This document shows, piece after piece, positions 10,893 through 21,163 of a DNA stretch of 64,000 bases (within the stretch, counting starts at the first letter, position 1; every line of letters starts with the position of its first letter). Both the position numbers and the translations under genes were made by a program. The notes below the pieces were generated by a model, which saw only the letters and a list, made by a program, of their open reading frames with translations, ran no database searches and had not been told where the DNA came from. This DNA comes from Pocillopora verrucosa (lineage: Eukaryota; Cnidaria; Anthozoa; Scleractinia; Pocilloporidae): NCBI RefSeq assembly GCF_036669915.1, contig NC_089323.1:15305340-15369339 (forward strand), given 5' to 3'.

Positions 10893-12607
10893 ATGATGCA
10901 AGATATCCAGCCTATCGCAGCTGCTGAAAAAGCGTCATTCTGTGTGGAACTGATGAAACGCCTCAACATTCAGCGAAAACAAGATTGTTTGTGCGACATT
11001 ACTTTGGTGACGAACGACGACAGAGAGTTCAAAGCTCACAGAAATGTTCTTTCCGCCGCAAGTCCGTTCTTTTGCAAGCTTCTTCAGAGCGACATGAAGG
11101 AGAATCGAGAAGGAATTATTCGACTTGAGGAGATCTCAGGAACTATTATGGAAGATGTTTTGGAATTCATCTACACTGGAACTGTGGAGGTGACTCAAGA
11201 GAATGCCGAGGACCTGATCGCCGCAGGAAATTATCTGATCATAACGAGCTTGAAAACTATTTCAGGGCGGTTTTTGGAACGAGAAATGTCCAACTCAAAC
11301 TGAATTTCAACCTTTTACTTCGCTGAGAAATATGAGTGTGACGAGCTTGTCACTAACAGTAGATGTTTTATTCACGAAAACATCGTTACCGTGGCAAAAC
11401 TGGATGAATTTTTGCACTTGGAAGCTAAAGAGATCGAGAAGTGGATTTCACCCGACGAAATTACTGTCAAAGAGGAAGCTGATGTTTTTAAAATCATCTT
11501 AGACTGGATAAACCACAGAAAGAGTGAGCGAAAAGCAGCATTAGAAGAATTGTTTGGTCACGTTCGACTGGGTTTTCTGTCGCGTGACTGTCTGGAGGAT
11601 GTCGCCACAAACGAACTGGTGCGTGAGAATTTGGCTTGTGTGAAGCTGGTCATGGATGCAACCATACAGATGGCTACCTTGGTTAATTTTAAGACGATTT
11701 TCTGCAATCACCAAGAAGATGTCTTGATAAACGTGTCATTGTTGCTCGTGGTGGCAAGAACACTTTTTGTTATCTCCCTAAAGGAGGCCTGTGGAAGCGC
11801 TTGCCAGATGGCCTGAAGGACACAAACAGTTTAACTCAGATGATAAAATTTCGTGACCAGTTGTTCACATCCACCAATCGTCAAATTTCAGAGAGATATG
11901 ATCCTATTTTTAACGTTTGGTCTGAGCTGAACTTGAGCACAGACCCTGGAAAGTTGGCCGTTCTTAAAGGGGAAATTTATGCTGTTGAAGTTGACTTCTA
12001 TGGCAGCCGGAAAACTGTCACGAAGAGGTACAATGTAAAGCAGTGTGTATGGGAGACAATTCACTCATATCATGAACAGTGTAGACAGGATGCTTGTGTT
12101 ATTGCAGCCGACAGACATCTTTATTCGTTTGGTGGTAGGATTCCACGATCAAGTAACTACGTCGTCATAGCTGAGAGATTTGACACTGTGGAAAACAAGT
12201 GGGAGAGAATCGCAGATATGCTGGAAGGAAGAAGCGACGCTTTTGGCGTGGCCTCTCAAGAAAAAATCTTCGTTGCTGGAGGAAAAAACTCTACGGGAAG
12301 GTTGAAAGCTTGTGAGATGTACAATACGTTAACAAACGAATGGCAACTTATTGCAAACTTGAATGTCCCACGCTGTTATGGTAGTATGGTTTGTCTGAAT
12401 GGAAAGCTGTACGTACTGGGTGGAGAAAATCTGTTCCCCGATAGTCGGGAGCTAAAAGTTGAATGTTTTGACCCTGCAAACGACCAATGGATCCACGAAA
12501 CAATCATACCAGTGACAAAAATTGACCCAGAAAATGACAACTCATTCACCGGCTCTGTTCTGAAGCTTTCTAAAGAATTACTAGATAAACTTACGATTGT
12601 TGAGTAG
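10893..12607 (+). pseudogene. KLHL gene B1, two disabling changes
   Basis: A BTB-BACK-Kelch gene starting 'MMQDIQPIAAAEKA'. It aligns with B3 along its whole length, but a TGA at 11301-11303 replaces the Cys codon in the motif 'NCISTFY' at the start of BACK. A further indel near 11690, between BACK and Kelch, shifts the frame. After these the frames 11391-11816 and 11801-12607 carry the rest of BACK and all the later blades ('HLYSFGGR', 'KIFVAGGK', 'KLYVLGGE'). With only two breaks and otherwise clean blades the loss looks recent. A truncated 137-residue BTB-only product is the most that translation from the first ATG would give. Confidence 0.85.
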
Positions 12608-13849
12608 TAGGTAATCCGACACTTAGCAGCTTTAGAATTACTCATGTTGTTCATAGCAGACAGCAGACACAGCCATTCGTTTATTATTGCCTTAATTTAG
12701 AAGCTCATCTAAGGAAAGGCTGGGTTAAATCGAAGGTTCCCTCTCATTAGCTACTGTTTGCTTTAAACCTTGTACTTTAAACTCTCTCACTACAGATAGC
12801 ATGTGTAGTAATGTTTACAGCACTGGACTTCTAAGTCGTTAATTAACCTTGACTGCTATGCATCTTTCATACTGACTGCTTCTCAGGTCAAAACCATAGC
12901 ATTGCTTGAGTGGACATAGGGGTGTACCAGAGCCTGGGAGGGTAGAACCTGACTCGCCAGGTTTAATGTAGTTTCTCTTCACCTCATAAAATTGAATTAT
13001 AATTGTGGAATAATTGTTGGGAGGCAATTAGGAGGTTTTTAATCAAAAAGTCACCCCAGCCAGAAGTTTTAAGAATGCACTTGGTGTGTTCCCCCTCCTC
13101 CTTCTGTGGCCTGGGCCAATCTACATCCAGGGCATTGTGTGGATTTTTCAAGGGGAGTCACACAGTGACAAACTGACAGTATTCACCAGATTGTCATGTT
13201 GACCTTCATGCCGTGTTTACTCAATGTGACCAAAAAAAAAGCCTTCAAGGGAAGGGGGCTCACAGGCACCCCAGGACTCCACTGGCTATGCCCTTGTGTA
13301 TGTAATTAGAAAAAGGGTCATCAAATCAGCTGTTTTGAGAAAATTTGATTAAAAGAAGGTTGATTATATGGAAATTAAAGAGGCAATGGACAAAAAAAAA
13401 AAAACAACAACAACAACAACAACAAAACACTGTTTTTATTCTTAAATGCAAAAATCTGAATATAAAAAAGGAAATAATGAAAATCCTATTGAATACCTAA
13501 ACTGAAAAATATGTGAATTTTATGGCAAAAACATTATAAAACTAGTTATCTCAAAAATGACTAAAAGTCAAGTTTACAGTAACACTGACTTTGTAGAGCA
13601 AAATAATATTTTAAACTTCTTACAACAGCAACAGGCATTATAATGTTAGCTTAGATTTCATTTAAGCAAAAATAAGATATCTATGGAAACAAGAAAAGAA
13701 CCGGTCCAGTATTTAGATTTTATGTGAGTAATATGTATTAACCCTTATATTAGTTTTTATATTGAATTTTGCATATATTTCATTTAATTTGTAATATGTT
13801 ATTGATTAACAGGGCCACAAGTTTATTAGTTGTTTAATTATTATTATAG
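12608..13849. other. 3' flank of B1 and spacer; no gene
   Basis: 12,608-12,960 is a shared 3' flank found again after B4, B3 and twice after B5 ('catgttgttcatagcagaca', 'gatagcatgtgtagt'). Beyond that are an A-run with (AAC)n at 13390-13425 and AT-rich sequence with no recognisable gene or element. Confidence 0.6.
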
Positions 13850-15725
13850 GGAGCTGGGAACAACAGAACAAAAACCATTAACAGTAATAATAACAAAAAA
13901 TAATTGAATAAAAATAAGCAAATCTAGGTGTTTTAACTGTTGGATTAGTGTTAGATTCTCCCATTACACAAGGCTTTTTTTCCTTATTTGTATAATTGAG
14001 GTGGCAGATTCATCAAATTATCATAATTGTAGGTCCTTTACACCTCGACATTAGTATACATATTCTCCTTACTGTTCTCTGTACATTTCTTAAGATGCTA
14101 ACAAGGAGAATTTATTTAACAATCAAAAGCTTGTAATCTTTAGTCAATGATCATTTCCTATATTCTCATGACCTTAGTGTTTGATTCAGGGGTGATATTG
14201 TAAGGAGAAAGTAAATGTTGGTCACTCTTAGGTATCAAATGGTTAACTTTGTAAAATTACTCCTAATGCAAGTAAGAAAATTGTCATTTATTTAAAGAAT
14301 GACATTTAAAACATTTGTCCTAAGCACAAAACAGAGGAAACCAGTTGTGAGGGCTTGAGCCCCTCCCAGTTATAATTTCTCAGTCAGATTATATTCTATC
14401 AGCTGAGCTACATGAAAGTTGTTGGTGACCCAGGTTACTGAATTTGAAGTAAATATATGACAAGAAAAATGTTTTGCTTTGACCGCTTGAATTATAAGAT
14501 AAAATGTACAGTGAAAACTCTCTCCATAAACACTCCCTTAAAAAATGCAATAAACAAGTATAAAATGGAAACTTTTACAGGCTTTCAAATACAAGTGCAT
14601 GTATATTTTATACTGAAATGCTACCAGTCCAAATAAACAGCTAACTGATAGTATAACCAGTCCCGTAGCATATTTGAGCCTTGTTGTTATGCCATGTGTC
14701 TTTACTTCTGAAATTTTTCATGGGGTTGGGAGAAAGGGGGGGGGGGCAAATCAAATGATAATTTGTTTAAGGATTGGGCTATTTACTGAGTTCATGAGTG
14801 ACAGGCATCCTGTATTTTATGCTGTATTCAGCAATGCCTGAAGTGTATTTTTATTTTAATGATGTTTCTATAACAAGCTTATTCAAGTGGGCTTGCTTAA
14901 CCCTTAAACTCCTAAGATCTGATTGTTCATTCTCTCTTCTAGCTGCCACAAATTTCCTTGTATATTGGTTATGAGAATTTGGTGTTAGATCAAAAGAAAA
15001 ACTTCATCCTGATAAGTTTAATTATTCCCAATTTACCAATTTGCTGGAAAATGTGTGGATATTACAGGGAGAAAATGTTAATGTTAATCACTTCTGGGAG
15101 TTAAAAGGTTAGCAAAAAGCAAGTCAGATGGGATTCTAATCCTGGATAAAATATATTTCCCCTTTTTGATTGAGCAAAACTTAACATTTGTAAAAAGAAA
15201 ACTATTGAACTAGTGAACACTATTTCTATTATTTCTAATTAGCATTTTTTAACTACAAAGTTTAATTCCTCTTCCTAGAAGTTCTCAGATGTGTCAAGAT
15301 GAGTGACACTAGCATAAAAATTTCCAAAACTTTGGCTACTTAAAAAAACAGAAACAAACAAACAAAAAATAGTAAAACAAAATAAAAATATTGAGTAATT
15401 AAGGACACAAAATTTGTATTAACTTATCAAGGAGAAAAAAGGCCAAGTGTTTTCTGTTGGCATAGCAACATTCTGCAGAGAAAATTCAATATTTTTCCAT
15501 CTTGCCTTGAGTTAATGGGAAAGTTCAGTCATTGTCCTACCTACCAGTAACCTTATCTATCTTTGACCAAGTACTGTCACAAATTGTTTCTTCATTGCAT
15601 TTTATTGAGGTTATTTCTTCCATCTGAGTACGGGTTTACCACAGTCCAACATCCTCTTCAACTGCATCAGCAAGATTATTCAACACTCCTTTTCTTGAGG
15701 TTATTTACTTTCATTTGAGTACAGT
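13850..15725. repeat. 3' flank of type-A genes, copy 2 of 3
   Basis: Counterpart of 1-1987, with the same internal repeats in the same order: family 2 at 14028-14245, tRNA-like segment at 14347-14410, G-run at 14739-14748, family 1 with both inverted ends at 14896-15112. No gene. Confidence 0.8.
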
Positions 15726-17471
15726 TTATGCACAGCTAACATCCTCATTCTCATCCTCACCTGCATCATCAAGATAATCCAATACTCCTTTGGAGAACTT
15801 TAGCACACAGCCTTTAAATGCCTTTTTTTTCTTACAGTCCTTTACTGGTATGGTTGTCTTCACAATCCATTTGCCCTGTTTGTCATAACATTCAACTGAA
15901 TGTTCTGGGTTTTTCTTAGTTTGGTCAAAGCCACCCAGCACATACAATGTTCCACCAAGACAAACCATACTACCATGTGTGCGGCAAACATTTAAGTTTG
16001 CAATTAACTGCCATTCATTTGTGGAAACATTGTACACCTCACATGTTTTCAACACTGTGCCTTTTTCATCTGCTCCTCCAGCAACAAAAATCTTTTCCTG
16101 ACTGGCCACACCAAAAGCCCCACCCCTTGCTTGTTGCATGTCTGTGATTTCTACCCATTTCTTTTCCATAATGTCAAATCTGTCAGCTTTTGGGAGGTAT
16201 TTGGAGGTAGGTGGGGACTTCCCTCCCAAAAGATACAGATAGTCAGCAGACCCAATGACACAAGACTCTTTCCTACAGCTCTCAAAAGAGGTGAAAATTG
16301 TCTGCCATGAATTTTTCTCTACACTGAATTTTTTTATGCATGTTTGCTCATCTTTTGTGTAATGATACATCTGCCTGAAAGAATACAGCTCTCCCCTAAC
16401 AGCAGTCAAGTAGTCAAAACGAAATAGGTTTAGGTGCAACAATGACCAGCCATTAAACACAGGATCATACCGCTGCACTTCACTCCAGTACTGAAGCATA
16501 TACAACTGATCACGAAATCTAATCATTGGGGTTTCATGATCTTTCTCCCATAACAGTTCAGGTAAACATTTCCACTCATCTTTATCAGGGATATAGCAGC
16601 AGGCATATTTACCTGCACAAGCCACTATAGCTCGTGTCTCAAGTCCTTTTCTCGGTGACTGGGGAAGGTTAACATCGCTTGAAAACGTAGTCAGTTTTAT
16701 GGCATTTAAAACCAGCCTCAAACAATCAGCGTTGTCACGCACGAGTTCGTTCGTCACGACATTCAACAAATAGTCACGCGATACGAAAACTAGTCGCACG
16801 TGACGAAGCAGCTCTTCAAAGGCTGCTTTCCGCTCGCTCTTGTTATGTTCAACCCACTTTTGCGCAATCTGGAAAACATCGGCTTCCGTTTCAATGACAA
16901 TCTCATCACTTGAAATCCATCTCTCCACTTCTTTGGCTTCCAAACTTAGGAATTCATTCATGTCTGCTACAGACGCGAAGTTCGCGTGGATGAAACTCTT
17001 GCTTTCGTTTAAAAGCTCTTCACAATCGTATTTCTCGGCGAAGTAGAAGGTTGAAATGCAGTTTAACTCGCACATTTGTTGATGAATAAATCGACCACAG
17101 ATTGTTTTCAAATTTGGAACGAAGAGATAATTTGTGGCGACGACCAGCTCTTCGGCATTTTCTTCAGTAACCTCTACAGTTCCAGTATAGATGAATTCCA
17201 AAACATCTTCCATAACAGATCCCGAAATCTCCTCGAACCGAACGATCCCTTCCCGATTTTCTTTCATATCGCTCTGAAGAAGCTTGTAAAAGAACGGACT
17301 CGCTGCAGAAAGGATATTTCTGTGAGCCTTTAGCTCTTGATCATCTTTCGTAATCAAAGTTATGTCGCATAAGTGGCCTTGTTTTCGTTGTATGTTGAGC
17401 CGTTTCATCATTTCTACACAAAAAGGATTCTGTTCAGTGACACTGATAGCTGAAAGGTCTTCCATTGTCAA
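15726..17471 (-). CDS. KLHL gene A2, BTB-BACK-Kelch protein (581 aa), intact
   Basis: Single-exon gene for a Kelch-like protein. Such proteins dimerise and bind CUL3 through BTB and the following helices, and use the Kelch propeller to bring a substrate for ubiquitination, usually in the cytoplasm. Visible parts: BTB about residues 23-130 (with 'AHRNILSAASPFF' and 'LEFIYTGTVEV'), BACK about 135-240 ('NCISTFYFAEKYDCEEL'), and Kelch blades from about 280 to 560 ('YLYLLGGK', 'KIFVAGGA', 'TLYVLGGF'). The start 'MTMEDLSAIS' is chosen because A1 and the B and E genes begin at the same place. The end is a short acidic tail with a final Cys-Ala. It is the only whole type-A copy; it stands head to head with B2, about 3.7 kb apart. 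The substrate is unknown. Confidence 0.93.
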   Translation of the reverse strand: MTMEDLSAISVTEQNPFCVEMMKRLNIQRKQGHLCDITLITKDDQELKAHRNILSAASPFFYKLLQSDMKENREGIVRFEEISGSVMEDVLEFIYTGTVEVTEENAEELVVATNYLFVPNLKTICGRFIHQQMCELNCISTFYFAEKYDCEELLNESKSFIHANFASVADMNEFLSLEAKEVERWISSDEIVIETEADVFQIAQKWVEHNKSERKAAFEELLRHVRLVFVSRDYLLNVVTNELVRDNADCLRLVLNAIKLTTFSSDVNLPQSPRKGLETRAIVACAGKYACCYIPDKDEWKCLPELLWEKDHETPMIRFRDQLYMLQYWSEVQRYDPVFNGWSLLHLNLFRFDYLTAVRGELYSFRQMYHYTKDEQTCIKKFSVEKNSWQTIFTSFESCRKESCVIGSADYLYLLGGKSPPTSKYLPKADRFDIMEKKWVEITDMQQARGGAFGVASQEKIFVAGGADEKGTVLKTCEVYNVSTNEWQLIANLNVCRTHGSMVCLGGTLYVLGGFDQTKKNPEHSVECYDKQGKWIVKTTIPVKDCKKKKAFKGCVLKFSKGVLDYLDDAGEDENEDVSCA

Positions 17472-17530
17472 AGGATAGGTAAGCGGAAATTGTGGTGATT
17501 AACAATGTCGGAACGCGAATGCGGAAAATT

Positions 17531-18068
17531 AAAAAAATAGCTTTGTGGTACTCAGGCTGCTCCGGTCAGCTCAGAAGCGATAAGCTGCACCAGGCTTTCA
17601 GGAGGTCACCTGGTGGTGACAGGTGCGAAGATTGGGGAGGGAGAGATACTAGAGATGGGAGGGGAAAGGACGGAATACGGACAGTCTGATTTGACAGCGG
17701 TAAGTACGGAAGAGAAATGCGTAATGCAAATATTTCCTAATTATTGGTTTCAGGAGGGTAATGGGCTCCTGTTGGTGTGTAGTGTTCTGAAATGAGGCTG
17801 GAGATAAGACTAAAATACGTATGGGAGGTGGAAGAAAAGGGTAAGACAGGTATATGATTCAAATTCATCCGTTTCCTTCCATATATTCCGGAGAGAAATA
17901 TGTTTTTCGTTAAAATACAGCCCCCCCCCCCCCCGTGCCTAAGATATAAGGTGACAAAATTGAAAAAAAAAATCAATATCAACCGTGAGAGCAAAGTCTT
18001 CTTCCAAATGAATATATATTTAGGGGAATGTTTGTGAAGTGAGCTTCCACTTTACATAATATCTTATC
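17531..18068. mobile_element. Unassigned 540-bp insertion upstream of A2
   Basis: Present here and absent at the matching place upstream of A1 (near 7807), where 'gcggaaattt' runs straight into 'agccaggacttctggc'. It contains GC-richer sequence ('caggctgctccggtcagctc'), a purine-rich stretch and a C-run of about 16 near 17922. No terminal inverted repeats or target duplication were evident. Either an insertion in unit 2 or a deletion in unit 1. Confidence 0.45.
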
Positions 18069-18933
18069 TAAGTCGTAGCCAGGACTTCTGGCTACTCCTT
18101 GAGCTTCATATCGACTCTTTATGTAAGAAGATTTCAAAGCGTATCGGCATACTTAACAGAATTAAGGCTTAATTACCAAGAACAGAGCGTTTACTTTAGA
18201 ATAACTCTTTCATTAAGTCACTGATATTATGTTGCAGTGTAACATGAACGAGCTGCTGCAGTCATGATAATCATGATAATTTAAGATATTTAAGCTGCAG
18301 AAACGCTGTGTTCGAATCATCCTTGACGCTCAACAATACCGTGGCACTGTGGATCTATTTAATATTTTAGGGTGGGTGCCATATAACATCGAGTCTGACA
18401 TCAAAAGATGCTTAATGTCCCACAAGAGGATTATGGGTACTTGCCCTGCCTATATAAACGAACAGTTAGAACTAAACAACAGCCAGCACAGCAGAAATAC
18501 GCGAGGTGCTAATTTAACCATTTCACCTAGGAGATACATTAGAGAGAAAGAGGGAGGCCGCACGTTTTCTGCAACAACCTCAAGAGGTTGGAATCAACCC
18601 CCTCCTCAGGCTACGCGCTTCTCAATCTGTAAATACTTTAAAGAATGCTTTGTATAAACATTCTAAATTAAGTCAGCTTAGGGATAAGATTTTTACTCCT
18701 TTTTAAGATAATTTAGAAATGAGCAATATGTTTCACCTTTAATTTTTAGATCTTGATTTGTTGTACTTTATGATTTTTAATTAGGATTTAATCAAATTCT
18801 TGATTAGGTTATTAATTATGATAGGTTTTTTTTTAAAATTGTGACAGTGTTTATAGAGGGCCCCAAGTTCAGTAGTTTTTAACTATTTTAAAAGTGTCAC
18901 CCTATTTAAATAAAGTTTGATTGATTGATTAAT
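18069..18933 (+). mobile_element. 5'-truncated LINE tail, copy 2
   Basis: Duplicate of 7830-8703. The best-kept frame is 18349-18657 ('MSHKRIMGTCPAYINEQ'). It ends with AATAAA near 18910 and a shorter (TTGA)n tail. Upstream coding is more worn than in copy 1, with loss of the 'SFDVH' part. It adds to the case that the insertion occurred once, before the A-B unit was copied. Confidence 0.75.
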
Positions 18934-19920
18934 CGCGTTTAATTCACTTCTTTATTCCCGAGTCACGATTGAAATAAAAAAAAAATTAGTTCACGCGGAC
19001 AAAAAAAAAATCTTATTATCTTTAATCACGATTCACGAATAAAGAAAAAGTCAATTCACGATTCACGAGAAAAAAAATCGCCCAATCACATTTCACCTAA
19101 AAAGTATAAGGAACTCTCAATTACCTTTGACTCCTGTATGTTCTTTAAAGATCAATCAGTACCCAAGGGTTCATACACTTTGATGAAGGGCTAATGCTTG
19201 AAATATCAACTTTAAAAACCGATCTTTACTGTGGCCAATTTACATTATCAACTCCGTTAATAAAACCGAAATATCTTGAAACACCCCCCACTGATGCAGC
19301 AACACAGCTTCTTTAGAAACTTACCCACTTTACTCATTCGCCTGAGATACTTTTTCCCATCAAGCCTTTTCAATCAGAGGATTTAAGAATGAAGTTGGTC
19401 ATGTTAATGCTGATTAGTCTCTGTTACCATTTCCTCTTTTTACAGCCAGTTTCAATTTATGTCTATATAGTTTAAAAAGGGGCATCAAATCAGCTCCAAG
19501 CAAGACTTTGGTGACAGTCTGTCCTGGTTTTAAGACAGTGTAAACTCTCTTTTTTACTTCCTCTGACGGACCGTCAAACAACAACATGATCTGAAACGAC
19601 TTTTGATGATCAGTGATTGTCCATGTCAAGGGGTGATGTAAACGTCAGTCCTGGAGATTATGCTCCTGGTGGCCTGTCTTTCACAGACCACTGTGAAAGG
19701 AGAATTTATATGGATCTGATAGAAAGAGGATGGAAAGAGGAAAACACAAATAAGAAAAAAAAAAAAAACCGAACCAAAATCATTAAAGAGGAAAAATAGT
19801 GAGAAAAGACGGAGACGCGGTCCAGGCTCTCTCGAACCTATTCGGTTAGGCCTGGAAACAAGCCACAAGGGTTATTCGAGGGTTCGCTTTGTTGCTTTCA
19901 TCTTCATTTGAATTCTTTAG
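18934..19920. other. A-B intergenic spacer, copy 2; no clear gene
   Basis: Parallel to 8704-9655. It has TTCACG-rich words (18935-19110), a worn Penelope-type terminal block with 'tgatgaagggctaatgcttg' (about 19170-19325), then the unidentified minus-strand frame described separately. No conserved domain recognised. Confidence 0.5.
19414..19629 (-). other. Unidentified 71-codon frame, probably a remnant
   Basis: The minus-strand frame includes 'SFQIMLLFDGPSEEVKKRV' and 'VLKPGQTVTKVLLGADLM', which look coding-like. The overlapping frame upstream (19626-19868) continues in a different phase with 'ERQATRSIISRTDVYI', so a broken exon is likely. The duplicate at about 9190-9440 is further decayed. 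I do not recognise the family. It may come from a transposon or from a host gene fragment caught in the spacer. Confidence 0.3.
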
Positions 19921-19923
19921 GGT

Positions 19924-19960
19924 ATGGAGGATCTACATCCTATTACTGAAACTGAACAAA
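19924..19960 (+). pseudogene. KLHL 5' stub, copy 2
   Basis: 'Atggaggatctacatcct' reads M-E-D-L-H-P-I-T-E-T-E-Q-T, matching the first 13 residues of E1/E2 (M-E-D-L-Q-P-M-S-A-I-E-Q-T) at 8 positions. It then runs into a Penelope-type terminal block. Counterpart of 9662-9690. Confidence 0.5.
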
Positions 19961-19964
19961 CTTT

Positions 19965-20130
19965 ATTCTGTTAGCCCTTCGTCCATTTGCTATGACGAAG
20001 GGCTAACGCTCGAAACGTTAGCTTTTAAACTCTTCAATTTACATTATCAACTTAGTTGATAAAACAAAAATTATCATGTTTTACTTCCCCACCGACGCAC
20101 CACTACAGTTTCTGCAGAAACTTACCTTCT
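19965..20130 (+). repeat. Penelope-type terminal fragment with hammerhead-like core
   Basis: 'Tgctatgacgaagggctaac' then 'gctcgaaacgttagc'. The 'gggc/gctc' pair around a 'taac' loop can form stem II, 'gaaac' is box II, and 'gct'/'agc' could close stem I; the first box (normally CUGAUGA) and the cleavage triplet are altered. I infer a decayed ribozyme motif in a Penelope terminal repeat. Confidence 0.45.
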
Positions 20131-21163
20131 TTATTTTTAATATTGATTGCTTACTTGGATAAGACACTATCAGCCTTGTATTACACAAAGGGGCATAGGG
20201 GCTTGTCGAAAACAGGAACACGAGCCTAAACGGTCATCGAAATAAAATGCCAGAATAAAAATTCACTCCACATTGTCTTCAACGTTTACTATGGTAATAT
20301 CGAGGAGAATTTGTTCGGAAATCTTGAGCTTCTTAGATTGGTGATCGTTTCCTTTATTCTCGTGACCTTTATATTTGCTTTGGAGAAGACACCCTTTTCA
20401 AAGTAGAAATTAGAAGCCAGTTACCCTTAGGTTAAAGGATTACGAATAATGTTGTTACCTGAAGTTAAGTAATAAGGAAACTATAAAAAATCAATGAACA
20501 AAGAAAAAAACGACAAAACACTTTTATTATTCTTCAAATGTAAAAACAGAAAAAGAAGAAAACACTCGACACTTAAAAGTCAGAGTTGACCTTTCCAATA
20601 CACTTTACTTATGCACTATGATAATGACAATCCAATAAATTACTAGAGCAGTTAGGAAATATTGGAAATTGCAATCTTTAAATGAACAAGCCTTAATAAT
20701 TTTGCCCTCCTTAACAGATTTGATTGTTCAGGTATATGATTAGTTTGAGCATTAGTTTACTTTTCAAAAGAAAGAATTGTCACTGGTAAGCGAAGATGTA
20801 AGAAACTTTTGAATAGCAATGAGGCAGAATTTCGATCTGTAATTCTTACACTCTTCTGAGCAGGCAAAATTTTGGTCGACATTTACCTTTTATCTTTTTA
20901 TGTAATATTTTTTGCAAATATGCCGTCTGGATATTTTTTAAACTCTTTCAATCTTTTTTCCCTCTTTTTCTCAAAAATTTTCCCGTTGCTATGGGACCAT
21001 CATTTCTTACCATAGCTATTATCTCGTCCCCAGAGTTCTACGGCCAAGGGACCTGGAAATTAAGATGGAAAACTGGGAACCAGCTATACTTCCGCTTTCG
21101 GCATCTTTTCCATGTGTTTTCATTATCAGCTACATTTAAGCGGATTTTTCTCAAGGAAAGTAA
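20131..21163. other. 5' flank of B2; no gene
   Basis: Matches the B1 flank. It contains short repeat family 2 (about 20262-20438) and the conserved promoter-like block 'acttccgctttcggcatctt' at about 21088, 76 bp before the ATG. Nothing else recognised. Confidence 0.6.

Noticed and set aside
15947-16147. Opposite-strand frames inside KLHL genes
   Set aside because: They mirror the conserved Kelch codons on the other strand and have no features of their own.
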